Positions 7,277 to 15,206 of a stretch of 64,000 nt of DNA are shown here, in pieces. Under the pieces are notes generated by a model. That model worked only from the letters and a program-made list of their open reading frames with translations, had not been told where the DNA came from and did not search any database. The stretch is from NCBI GenBank assembly GCA_002784145.1, contig PFKE01000088.1, forward strand, positions 1 through 64,000, read 5' to 3'. Positions within the stretch are counted from its first letter, which is position 1; each line of letters opens with the position of its first letter. The stretch is from Flavobacteriaceae bacterium CG_4_10_14_3_um_filter_33_47. GTDB taxonomy: Bacteria; Bacteroidota; Bacteroidia; Flavobacteriales; Flavobacteriaceae. Made by a program: the position numbers and the translations under genes.

Positions 7277-10261
7277 ATGATTAAAAAAAATATAACAGCA
7301 CTATTAGGAAAGGCTATTAGAGAAGGTAAATATCTTAATATCACTTACAAAAATAAAATTGGAGAAATTACTCCTTTTTGGATTTGTATTTTGGATATTA
7401 ATGCAAACGATGAACTTTATGTCAATATGTTTAATGTTACTAAAGATGAACCTGTTTTAGACGTAAAAATTTTCATATCAAGCATACAGACAGCTGAAAT
7501 CTTAAAATTTTCACATTATGATGTAACTGACGAACTAATAAAAAAGATTGAAGAAGATGAGAGTTTGCAGAAATATAACTTTGATAGATATGACAACAAT
7601 ATTTTAAATTATTATTTAGAATGTTATAAAGCAAATAATAACCCATTTTTACACAAGATGCATTTAATTCCAAATTTGGATTTAAATACATTCATTAATA
7701 ACAATACAGCACCATTAACAAAGCAGCAGCAGTACCACATTATAAGAGACATTTATAACAATGATTATAATACATTCTATGATTACGAGCTTGCTTTATG
7801 TGAATTTTCAATTGACTTAGAATCAAGAGGTAAATTTGTTGTTGCGTTTAGAAAATTAACTTATGACCCTATTGGGAAAACACTTGAAATAGGAAATAAA
7901 ACACAATTCAATTCAAATTTTTACATTAAAGGCATAAAATATTCGCTGTCTTATTATACCGATTTAAGTCCTGTAGATTTTGAAACGTTATACCTTAAAG
8001 ACAAAATTGGTACTATCGCTTTATTAAAAGACTATTTTAAATCGGGAGAATTACCTAACACAAGACCAGAAATTGTAGTGTTGGGCTATGCCCAAATTGA
8101 TATTTCTGGTATTTACGAAGAGATCAATGTAGAACACTCGAAGAAAGAACTGCAAATTCCATTAAAAGCATTCTTTCAAAACCTAACCTTACTGGATAGG
8201 AAAAATAGAACAGAACCGTATATTGTTCTTTATGATAATAATGTCAATATAGACCAGCTCCGAACTGTTTATAATTCGTTAAAATACCCCATTACTTATG
8301 TACAAGGGCCTCCGGGTACAGGAAAAACGCAAACCATCTTAAATATTGTAGCTAATTGTTTGACGAACGAAAAAACCTTATTGATTTCTTCCAATAATAA
8401 CATTCCCATTGATGGCATCAAAGACAAATTGTATTTAGGAACCTTTAAAAATAAAGAGATTCTATTTCCAATGATTAGACTTGGAAATAATACCTGTGTA
8501 GCGGAAGCCTTAAAAAAGATAAAAGTGCTTTATGAGTTTGAAACAAAAGATGTTCCGAAAAAAGAACTCTTACTTAATTTAAAAGAGGAGTCAAAGGAAC
8601 GCAATAAAATACTACTTGAAAGATTAAAAAATTATGAAGACCGAATTGATTTAGAGCAAAATTTGGGGTTTATTAATGGTTTGCTATCAAAAGGTAGTTA
8701 TTGGGCACTTGAAGAAGAAAAAGCAGCACTAGAAAAACGACTCCATCAAATTCCCAAAACCACAGACGATAATGTTAAAGGCATTTTTGAGGTTATAAAA
8801 GATAATTACCAGTTACTTCAATATTTTTACTTTGAGTCTTTAAGATATATAAAACGCCTAAAAACAAAGGCTTATAGTGAGCTAATTGCCATAGCCTATC
8901 TTGAAGATGAAAAAGAGCAAGTAAAAGAATTTAATAAATGGATTGCAGATGATGTGAATTTAAAAAAATTTACCAGAGTTTTTCCCATTATACTTACCAC
9001 CAATATTTCAAGTAGAAAATTGGGAACGCATTTTAAATTTGATTTATTAACAATGGATGAAGCAGGGCAGTGTGATATTGCCACCAGTTTAATCCCTATT
9101 TCTAAATGCACAAATATGGTTTTAATTGGAGATACCAATCAACTAAAACCAATTGTAGTTTTTGAAGAAAGTAAGAATAACGAATTCTTAGATCAATTTA
9201 AGATTGATGCGCTTTATGACTACTACAACAACTCTATACTATCAGTATATAAAAATATAGATAATATTTCAAGAGATATTTTATTGAGCTACCATTATCG
9301 TTGTGGTGAAAAGATTATCAATTATTCTAATATGAGATTTTATGAGAATAGGTTAAATCTTTCGGCAATAAAAAACACAGGTACTTTAAAATTATTGGAT
9401 GTAACTAATGTAAATCATAAAAATAAAAACTCTCAGATAGAAGAGGCAATAGGCATTGTAAACTACATAAAAGACAATAAATTATCGGATGTTTTTATTA
9501 TTACACCTTTTAGAAATCAAGAAGAAGTTATAAATCATTATCTAAAAGAAGCTAAAGAAAATGGAAATATAAATTCTTCCGTAAGCTGTGGCACAATTCA
9601 TAAAATTCAAGGGCAAGAAAATAAAACTATAATAATTTCTACGGCAATTTCAAGACAAACAAGTCCAAGAACTTACGATTGGATAAAAAATAATAGCCAA
9701 TTGATAAATGTTGGGGTTACTAGAGCCAAAGAAAATTTAATTGTTGTAACCGATAGAAAGGCCATAGATATTTTGTCTAAAAAAGATGATGATTTGTATG
9801 CCTTGATTGATTATGTTGAAAAAAACGGAACCACTCAAATCTCACATAGTATCGCTAATAAACTCACAATTGGTTTTTCAAATAATTCTAAGTTTGAGGA
9901 TGAGTTTTATAAAACCATGCTGCATTACTGTACCATAAATGGTGTGCGTTTCGAGCGGAATATAAAAATAGTTGATGTGTTTCCAGAAGAAAGGCATAAT
10001 ACTCTAGTAAATAAAAAAGAGTTTGATGCTGCTATTTTCCAAGGACTTGAGCCTAAAATTATTTTTGAAATAAATGGGATTGAGCATTATAAAAATAAAC
10101 GCCGTATGGCATCGGATAAAATTAAAATGGAATTATTAAAAGGAAAACAAGTCCTATTTCTATCTATTCCAAATCAGTATGTGAAACATTATGAGTTTAT
10201 AATAGAATTAATTAAAAAGTTTAAAGGTGATATTTATCAAAAAACATTGTTTGACTATTAG
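7277..10261 (+). CDS. SF1 helicase (DNA2/NAM7-like) with C-terminal nuclease-like domain
   Basis: A 994-residue multidomain protein. Residues 1-80 look like a small beta domain, WYL-like by eye (KYLNITYKNKIGEITPFWI). The helicase holds Walker A GPPGTGKT at 344-351, Walker B with DEAGQ at 594-598, then LSYHYRCGEKI, a GTIHKIQGQENK motif and INVGVTRAKENL. The last ~110 residues contain EFDAAIFQ (D917) and IIFEINGIEHY (E931), an arrangement like the Vsr/DUF559/DUF2726 branch of PD-(D/E)xK nucleases. Such helicase-nuclease fusions are frequent in anti-phage islands, so a defence role is likely but unproven. RNase HI follows 61 bases later on the same strand. All helicase motifs are intact. Confidence 0.85.
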   Translation: MIKKNITALLGKAIREGKYLNITYKNKIGEITPFWICILDINANDELYVNMFNVTKDEPVLDVKIFISSIQTAEILKFSHYDVTDELIKKIEEDESLQKYNFDRYDNNILNYYLECYKANNNPFLHKMHLIPNLDLNTFINNNTAPLTKQQQYHIIRDIYNNDYNTFYDYELALCEFSIDLESRGKFVVAFRKLTYDPIGKTLEIGNKTQFNSNFYIKGIKYSLSYYTDLSPVDFETLYLKDKIGTIALLKDYFKSGELPNTRPEIVVLGYAQIDISGIYEEINVEHSKKELQIPLKAFFQNLTLLDRKNRTEPYIVLYDNNVNIDQLRTVYNSLKYPITYVQGPPGTGKTQTILNIVANCLTNEKTLLISSNNNIPIDGIKDKLYLGTFKNKEILFPMIRLGNNTCVAEALKKIKVLYEFETKDVPKKELLLNLKEESKERNKILLERLKNYEDRIDLEQNLGFINGLLSKGSYWALEEEKAALEKRLHQIPKTTDDNVKGIFEVIKDNYQLLQYFYFESLRYIKRLKTKAYSELIAIAYLEDEKEQVKEFNKWIADDVNLKKFTRVFPIILTTNISSRKLGTHFKFDLLTMDEAGQCDIATSLIPISKCTNMVLIGDTNQLKPIVVFEESKNNEFLDQFKIDALYDYYNNSILSVYKNIDNISRDILLSYHYRCGEKIINYSNMRFYENRLNLSAIKNTGTLKLLDVTNVNHKNKNSQIEEAIGIVNYIKDNKLSDVFIITPFRNQEEVINHYLKEAKENGNINSSVSCGTIHKIQGQENKTIIISTAISRQTSPRTYDWIKNNSQLINVGVTRAKENLIVVTDRKAIDILSKKDDDLYALIDYVEKNGTTQISHSIANKLTIGFSNNSKFEDEFYKTMLHYCTINGVRFERNIKIVDVFPEERHNTLVNKKEFDAAIFQGLEPKIIFEINGIEHYKNKRRMASDKIKMELLKGKQVLFLSIPNQYVKHYEFIIELIKKFKGDIYQKTLFDY

Positions 10262-10322
10262 CGGCAAAATGATAATAGGTAAATTTATGAAACAACAAAT
10301 TATAAAAATAATTTTTTAAAAT

Positions 10323-11030
10323 ATGAGCTGGTATGACATACCTGAAATTGATCTTTTCTCGGATGGAGGAGCTGAACCTAACCCTGGAAAGGGTGGGTTT
10401 GGCGTGATATTACGATATAAGGGTAGACAAAAGGAATTTTCTGAGGGCTATGAGCTAACGACTAACAATAGAATGGAGTTAATGGCTGTGATTTTTGGTT
10501 TAGAAAAAATTAAGACTAAGGCAAAAGTTACCGTTTACTCGGATTCCAAATATGTTGTTGATGGCATTGAACAAGGATGGGCAGTTGGTTGGGAAAGAGA
10601 TAATTGGATTAAGAAAAAAGGTAATTTGGTGTTCAATAAGGATTTATGGCAAAGATTATTGGATGTTATAGATAAACATGAAGTGACTTTTAACTGGGTA
10701 AAAGGACATGATGGCCATATTGAAAATGAACGTTGTGATTATTTAGCTAATAATGGGATCAATTCTGAACATAAAATTAAGGACGAAGGGTACTTAGAGT
10801 ATCTAGAAAATATTGAGTACTACCAAGAACAGAAAATAGAAAAAGAAGGTGATGTGTGCAGAAAGTGTGATGTACCAGTAGTAATTAAACGCCCTAAAAA
10901 ACGTAAAGTCAAACAAAACCAAAACTACTATTATGAGTATTATCTCTTTTGCCCAATTTGTAAAACAATGTATATGGTAGAAGATGCAAAACGAACCCTT
11001 GACCAACAAGGCAACACATTATTCGAATAA
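10323..11030 (+). CDS. rnhA: RNase HI with an added zinc-ribbon-like C-terminus
   Basis: Residues 5-145 form a complete RNase HI domain that cleaves the RNA strand of RNA-DNA hybrids. The acidic catalytic set is present: D in LFSDGG, E in NNRMEL, D in VYSDSKY and D in NERCDYLA. The remaining ~85 residues carry two CxxC pairs (CRKC and CPIC) separated by a basic, tyrosine-rich stretch, resembling a zinc ribbon. Ordinary RNase HI ends near residue 155, so the tail is an addition. It follows the helicase by 61 bases with no visible terminator between. A chromosomal housekeeping rnhA probably exists elsewhere, making this the island version. Confidence 0.88.
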   Translation: MSWYDIPEIDLFSDGGAEPNPGKGGFGVILRYKGRQKEFSEGYELTTNNRMELMAVIFGLEKIKTKAKVTVYSDSKYVVDGIEQGWAVGWERDNWIKKKGNLVFNKDLWQRLLDVIDKHEVTFNWVKGHDGHIENERCDYLANNGINSEHKIKDEGYLEYLENIEYYQEQKIEKEGDVCRKCDVPVVIKRPKKRKVKQNQNYYYEYYLFCPICKTMYMVEDAKRTLDQQGNTLFE

Positions 11031-11089
11031 AAATACTTTCAGATAAAAATATATTCTGAGAAAAGATATATGTTAAATGGGAATTGGCC

Positions 11090-11215
11090 GAATCATCAAA
11101 CAATTCTTTTAACTTATTATAATGCATATTTTGAAGGCTTCAAGGACTCGAATAAGGAATGATTTTACTTTTTTTGAACTAGTTCTTGTGCTTGTATGGG
11201 ATTAATAATTTTAGT
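11090..11215 (-). pseudogene. degraded 5' copy of the 132-aa gene at 6633-7031
   Basis: About 125 bases align with the first third of the 6633-7031 gene and its upstream edge (shared blocks include AAGGAATGATTTTAC and TTGAACTAGTTCTTGT). A deletion of about 20 bases breaks the frame, and the rest of the gene is missing. Same orientation as the intact copy. Confidence 0.75.
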
Positions 11216-11228
11216 TTTTTATAGGTGT

Positions 11229-12479
11229 TTATAAATTAAATGCTTTTTCCATCAATTCTATTTCTCTATTAGGAACACCTATTTTAATAGCCATTTCTTT
11301 CCAAGAAGCAACTGCTGTAAAAACCTCATCTAAAATAGCATTCATTTGGTTTTCATCTAAACGGAAATATATGCCTACACTTTTTGCTAAATCATAATCT
11401 AACGCATTGTTATCCATATCTATATTTAAGGCTAAACCATCTTTATCTATAGACGGGTTGAGGTCGTAAGCTGGAGAGAGTTCCCAACCATTATTTGTAA
11501 TTATAAACCCATGATTGCGTAAATGATCATCGGTATTGGAAATGGCAATATTAAAAACAATACGGCGCCAAAGTTGCTCGAGATTACTTTCTATATTACG
11601 ACCATGGTTTTGGATGAACTCTGCCAATTCTAAATAACTTGCTTGATGATCTCTAATTTTGACCTCGTTATTACCAGTCATGGTCATAGCCGAAGCGAAA
11701 TGAATTCTTTCGCCATTTTCTCTATCGAAGCGTTTTGTAAAAAATGTATTGTAATTTCCGGTAACCTTTTGGATTTTACATTCGGACATGTTTATACCTG
11801 CTTTTAATGCCAATTGATATGCTAGATATTCCCAAGCAGCTTTGTCTGTGGTATCATTTTTTGCAGGAAATTTTGCTATCCACAAATTTTTATCGTTATC
11901 TAAAATATTTGCTTTGGGTCTGGCACCACCCAAAGAGGAACCAGGTGCCATTAAAATAGCTAGCCATTGTCTTGCTTCATCATTTTCGGTATCATTTTCA
12001 AAGTTTTGAGCAGCATCTTGAAGTTCACGTATTGATGACCAAGGTGGTGTTGGAGACAGATTGTTATTATCTAAAAATGGACCATCTAAATCTGTTTTAA
12101 ATCTTAATGCACCCATTCGGCTTTCATCATACACACCGAGTAAAAAGTCTATTTCATATAGTGTTTTTGCTGTTTCTCCAGTTACAGCTGCTTCTTGAGA
12201 GGCTCTTCTTTTCATTAATGTACGTCCCCAGGTATCCGGCATACTGTCTAAAAAGACACCAAAATTTTCTTTATTATTTGGATATTGTGGACCACCATAA
12301 AACTGAATATCTGGATCTAATAGCATTTGGTTTTTAGATTTGATCCAGTTTTTATCATACTCAAAACTAAAGGCCTTTTTTCCTTTAGCATTTAGTGCTG
12401 AAAGGATGCCTATTAATTCGGGTTCTTCCATTGGTTTCCAATGCGCGAAGACGTATATGTCTAATTTCCCAGTTGCCAT
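11229..12479 (-). CDS. hipA: HipA-family serine/threonine kinase toxin
   Basis: A 416-residue HipA-type protein with HipA_N (roughly 5-110) and the kinase-like HipA_C. Visible motifs are SSLGGARPKA (nucleotide-binding loop), LWIAKFPAKND (lysine), the catalytic NTDDHLRNHG and the metal-binding SPAYDLNPS. Known HipA proteins phosphorylate a translation factor or tRNA synthetase and induce dormancy; some such loci also act in defence. Length fits family members of 410-440. The HipB-like gene ends one base upstream, so they form one operon. It lies in the tRNA-Ser island. Family and intact active site are clear; the target is unknown. Confidence 0.93.
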   Translation of the reverse strand: MATGKLDIYVFAHWKPMEEPELIGILSALNAKGKKAFSFEYDKNWIKSKNQMLLDPDIQFYGGPQYPNNKENFGVFLDSMPDTWGRTLMKRRASQEAAVTGETAKTLYEIDFLLGVYDESRMGALRFKTDLDGPFLDNNNLSPTPPWSSIRELQDAAQNFENDTENDEARQWLAILMAPGSSLGGARPKANILDNDKNLWIAKFPAKNDTTDKAAWEYLAYQLALKAGINMSECKIQKVTGNYNTFFTKRFDRENGERIHFASAMTMTGNNEVKIRDHQASYLELAEFIQNHGRNIESNLEQLWRRIVFNIAISNTDDHLRNHGFIITNNGWELSPAYDLNPSIDKDGLALNIDMDNNALDYDLAKSVGIYFRLDENQMNAILDEVFTAVASWKEMAIKIGVPNREIELMEKAFNL

Positions 12480-12480
12480 T

Positions 12481-12768
12481 TTATAATAAATCTAAATCTT
12501 GTAATTTTCTTCCAAACTCATCATCCGCTGCTAGTTTTAAGAAATCATCTTGCAAGCCTAACACTCTCAATACATTGAAATAGGCACCTATAGCAACGCT
12601 TGGGTTGCCTTTTTCAATTTGATATAAAGTCATTCTTACGATATCAGCTCTTTCAGATACTTGAACTGCTGTTAATTTTCGTCGCTTTCTTGCTAATTTG
12701 ATGTTTTCACCTAACTGTTCAAGAATTACCAAGTGCTTTGGAAATAGTATTTGCTTTTTCTTTCCCAT
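12481..12768 (-). CDS. hipB: HipB-like XRE-family antitoxin
   Basis: A 95-residue DNA-binding protein with a helix-turn-helix (LARKRRKLTAVQVSERADIV, then MTLYQIEKGN) at about residues 20-60. It precedes hipA by one base and should neutralise HipA and repress the operon. Two copies of GTATA-N6-TATAC lie immediately upstream, around a promoter -7 box, which fits autoregulation. The C-terminal tail (DEFGRKLQDLDLL) is the sort of flexible degron-like end seen in HipB proteins. Assignment rests on fold, size and position. Confidence 0.9.
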   Translation of the reverse strand: MGKKKQILFPKHLVILEQLGENIKLARKRRKLTAVQVSERADIVRMTLYQIEKGNPSVAIGAYFNVLRVLGLQDDFLKLAADDEFGRKLQDLDLL

Positions 12769-12779
12769 AATGCAATAAT

Positions 12780-12826
12780 GTATATATAATTATACAAATA
12801 TAGCAATAATGTATAAAATAATATAC
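12780..12826 (-). promoter_or_regulatory. hipBA promoter with two operator-like sites
   Basis: GTATA-N6-TATAC occurs twice, at 12780-12795 and 12811-12826, each within a longer direct repeat beginning GCAATAATGTATA, spaced 31 bp. Between them the minus strand carries TATATTTG (12802-12795), an exact TAnnTTTG -7 box. One site would cover the -33 region and the other the transcription start, so bound HipB would block the promoter. Confidence 0.6.
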
Positions 12827-12898
12827 GTTTTTATGTATTTTTTTAAATTCATTTGTCTTTAGAATTATTATTAAAGGCTATTAGATTGAAAGATTCTC

Positions 12899-13309
12899 TT
12901 AATCTGCTTCTAACTCGATTGCCATAATGATGTTCAAGTTCTGATGCAGATAAGTCATTATTTCTAAAATTGTTGTTTTTTTCTCTGGATTTTCATCAAA
13001 ACAATGTTGTTTTAAATACAATGGTGTAATGTTCTCTTCTTGCAATTCCCTAGTTTTAATTAATTCGATATATTTTGATTCTATGCTCGATTTGAGAGTA
13101 TTTAAATATTCTTTCAAAGAAATTTCATTGTCAATTCTTAAAGTATTCCTTAACTGATTCGTTTTTTCCCAACGGTCTCTATTCATATATTTTGAAGTGG
13201 AAAATGTGGTTTTTGTGGAACCAATATATATTTTGCCATATATAGCAGTTTCACCTGATTCATTTTTTTTGTCGCCTTTAACGTAGAATTTTACTTTTAA
13301 TTTTTTCAT
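12899..13309 (-). pseudogene. truncated tyrosine integrase (N-terminal arm-binding domain only)
   Basis: The 136-codon ORF matches the start of Bacteroidota tyrosine integrases: a beta-rich arm-type DNA-binding domain (KVKFYVKGDKKNESGETAIYGKIYI, TKTTFSTSKYMNRDRWEK), then a helical linker and TTILEIMTYLH, where the core-binding domain normally begins. Full-length relatives are about 400 residues; the core-binding and catalytic domains are absent and the final ~12 residues look unrelated. It reads away from the tRNA-Ser gene and sits between it and hipB, the usual place for an island integrase. It cannot catalyse recombination. The deletion probably accompanied arrival or rearrangement of hipBA. 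Confidence 0.72.
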
Positions 13310-13390
13310 TTCTTTTAGTATTAATTATTTGAGCAATAATACTTTTGAAAGTTTTCGAAGAGAATAAGAAGTTGGCAATTGTCAACTTTT

Positions 13391-13438
13391 GGTACCCTGA
13401 TGATTGTCATAATTTCATAGGGTACCATAAAGGGTACC
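13391..13438. repeat. three GGTACCCT/AGGGTACC repeats near the integrase stub
   Basis: GGTACCCT at 13391-13398 and its inverse AGGGTACC at 13419-13426 and 13431-13438. Three copies of one 8-mer between an integrase gene and its tRNA target could be arm-type integrase sites. A near-perfect palindrome (AAGTTGGCAATTGTCAACTT) lies just to the left. Confidence 0.4.
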
Positions 13439-13561
13439 ATTCAAATCAGATACAAAGTGTAAAATGAAAATATAAGTCATTAAACATTTTGTAACTATTT
13501 AAGCTAGATACCCAGTAAAATATAGGATTTGTAGATGAGAATGAATTTCTATGAATGTAAA

Positions 13562-13583
13562 AAGCCCTCTTATGAGGGCTTAT
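13562..13583 (-). terminator. tRNA-Ser terminator
   Basis: Reading the minus strand, AGCCCTC-ATAA-GAGGGCT is followed by TTTTT. It lies immediately 3' of tRNA-Ser and, by the island model, arrived with the element. Confidence 0.7.
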
Positions 13584-13598
13584 CAGCGGAGAAAGAGG
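13583..13598. repeat. attL-like 16-bp direct repeat (tRNA end)
   Basis: Same 16 bases as 4054-4069. It overlaps the 3' end of tRNA-Ser, so integration restored an intact tRNA. Confidence 0.8.
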
Positions 13599-13671
13599 GA
13601 TTCGAACCCCCGGAGGTGTGACCCTCAACAGTTTTCAAGACTGCCGCAATCGACCACTCTGCCATTTCTCC
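13587..13671 (-). tRNA. tRNA-Ser (anticodon TGA)
   Basis: The minus strand folds as a class II tRNA of 85 bases with acceptor GGAGAAA/TTTCTCC, anticodon stem-loop CAGTC-TTGAAAA-CTG giving anticodon TGA, a long variable arm and the T-loop GGTTCGAATCC. CCA is not encoded. The gene is intact and serves as the integration site of the island to its left. Confidence 0.95.
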
Positions 13672-13787
13672 AATAGTGCCAAATCAAGTTTGTACTGATT
13701 GCGGGTGCAAATATAGAAACCTTTTTTGTATCTAAAAAACCTTTTTTCTTTTTTTTATTTTCTTCTTTTTAATTCATTTTTTGACTG

Positions 13788-13795
13788 TATTTTTG
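13788..13795 (+). promoter_or_regulatory. -7 box almost touching the tauE start codon
   Basis: TATTTTTG matches TAnnTTTG exactly and ends only 4 bases before the ATG at 13800. Transcription would begin at or next to the start codon, suggesting a leaderless mRNA. Confidence 0.45.
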
Positions 13796-13799
13796 CACT

Positions 13800-14555
13800 A
13801 TGGAACATTGGTATTACTATGTGCTTTTAGTCGTGGTGGGCATTATAGTTGGAATTATTAACACCATGAGTGGTGGTGGTTCATTGTTAACACTTCCTAT
13901 TCTTATTTTTGTAGGATTGCCATCCAATGTTGCTAATGGCACTAACAGAATTGCAATTTTTGTTCAATCTATATTTAATATTGCTGGTTATCACAGTAAA
14001 CATGCCATTGACAAATCACCTTTTCCATTTTATATCTCTATTTCTGCAACTATTGGAGCTATTATTGGTGCTAAATTGGCTATTGATATAAAAGGCGAAT
14101 TATTCAATAAAATTTTAGCGGTCGTTATGGTTGCTATGGTATGTTTTATGATATTGAGGCCAAAACAAAATTTTAATGAAATAGCAAATAGAATTAAGGG
14201 TAAGTATCTAATATACAGTATCATGATCTTTTTTTTTATAGGCATTTATGGCGGATTTATTCAGGCAGGAACAGGCATTTTTATATTATTAGCTTTATCG
14301 TCAATAAACCATCTTACTTTAATTAAATCTAACATCATTAAAGTAATCGTTATGTTTATTTACACCACTGCAGCTCTATTAATGTTCGGAATAAATTTAA
14401 AACTCGATTGGGTTGCCGGATTAACATTGGCTTCAGGTCAAGCTGCTGGTGGATGGTTTACTAGTCGATGGTCTGTAAATAAAGGAGATGGCGTTGTTAA
14501 AATATTTTTAATCATCATGGTATCGGGTATGGCCATTAAATTATGGTTTTTTTAA
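13800..14555 (+). CDS. sulfite exporter TauE/SafE family membrane protein
   Basis: A 251-residue inner-membrane protein with about seven to eight hydrophobic segments. The N-terminal family motif GIINTMSGGGSLLTLPIL, followed by NVANGTNRIAIF, is diagnostic, and a second half-repeat contains GGFIQAGTGIFILLAL. Members move sulfite, sulfonates or related anions. The substrate here is unknown. The following nitroreductase ORF nominally overlaps, but its better start is 11 bases after this stop, so the two are probably co-transcribed. Confidence 0.88.
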   Translation: MEHWYYYVLLVVVGIIVGIINTMSGGGSLLTLPILIFVGLPSNVANGTNRIAIFVQSIFNIAGYHSKHAIDKSPFPFYISISATIGAIIGAKLAIDIKGELFNKILAVVMVAMVCFMILRPKQNFNEIANRIKGKYLIYSIMIFFFIGIYGGFIQAGTGIFILLALSSINHLTLIKSNIIKVIVMFIYTTAALLMFGINLKLDWVAGLTLASGQAAGGWFTSRWSVNKGDGVVKIFLIIMVSGMAIKLWFF

Positions 14556-14566
14556 ATAAATTACAT

Positions 14567-15202
14567 ATGAATACAATTATTGAAAGGTTACAATGGCGGT
14601 ATGCCACCAAAAAATTTGATAAACACAAACCTATTTCAAACGATAAAATAGATATTCTTAAAGAAGCATTTAATCTTACTGCAACCTCTTTCGGACTTCA
14701 AACCCTTAGCTTGGTTATTATAACCAATAAAGATTTAAAAGCAACATTAGTGCCTTATTCTTATAATCAAAATCAAGTTTCAGAAGCTTCACATTTGCTG
14801 GTCATTTGCATTCAAAACAATATTACAGATAAGGATGTTAATGATTATTTTGATGCCATTAAAAGCATTAGAAGTACACCAGAAACCATCCTTGAACCGT
14901 TTAGAAAAAACCTGCTAAAAACCATGCAAAACAAGTCTGTAGAACAACAACAACAATGGTCCATGAATCAGGCTTATATTGCCTTAGGAAATTTAATGAC
15001 CGTTTGCGCTATGGTAGGCATTGATGCTTGTCCCATGGAAGGCTTTATGCCAGAAAAATTTGATGAGATTTTAAACCTTAAGGATAAAGGGTTAAAATCC
15101 GTATTATTGTTACCTGTTGGATATAGGGCAGAAGACGATATGTTTGCAACTTTAAAAAAAGTTAGAAAATCTTTAGACAAAACAATCATAGAAATACCTT
15201 AG
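14567..15202 (+). CDS. NAD(P)H-dependent flavin oxidoreductase, nitroreductase family
   Basis: About 211 residues of the FMN-binding nitroreductase fold. The N-terminal RYATKKFDKHKPI is the FMN-contacting motif, then LTATSFGLQTLSLVII, and near the end MVGIDACPMEGFMPEKFDEIL with LLPVGYRAEDD. Such enzymes reduce nitro compounds, quinones or similar acceptors. I use the ATG at 14567 (MNTIIERLQW) rather than 14543, because family members begin close to this point and the upstream start overlaps tauE. A DegT aminotransferase starts 4 bases after its stop. The physiological substrate is unknown. Confidence 0.9.
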   Translation: MNTIIERLQWRYATKKFDKHKPISNDKIDILKEAFNLTATSFGLQTLSLVIITNKDLKATLVPYSYNQNQVSEASHLLVICIQNNITDKDVNDYFDAIKSIRSTPETILEPFRKNLLKTMQNKSVEQQQQWSMNQAYIALGNLMTVCAMVGIDACPMEGFMPEKFDEILNLKDKGLKSVLLLPVGYRAEDDMFATLKKVRKSLDKTIIEIP

Positions 15203-15206
15203 AACT

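Larger units (their letters stand above)
4054..13598. mobile_element. tRNA-Ser genomic island with a decayed integrase
   Basis: The boundaries are the 16-bp direct repeats at 4054-4069 and 13583-13598. The right copy lies in the 3' end of an intact tRNA-Ser gene, and a truncated tyrosine-recombinase gene sits next to it, the usual polarity for such islands. Cargo: AbiEii/DUF6922 module (toxin broken), a multiply frameshifted unknown gene, a hypothetical gene and its degraded copy, an SF1 helicase-nuclease, an RNase HI variant and HipBA. No conjugation, phage structural or transposase gene is visible. With only an integrase stub it should be immobile on its own. Confidence 0.75.

Noticed and set aside
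10803-11127. ORFs of 68 and 72 codons opposite the RNase HI tail
   Set aside because: Shadows of the RNase HI gene; the second also runs across the degraded copy of the 132-aa gene.
13446-13628. 60-codon ORF over tRNA-Ser
   Set aside because: Translation of the tRNA and its terminator, not a gene.
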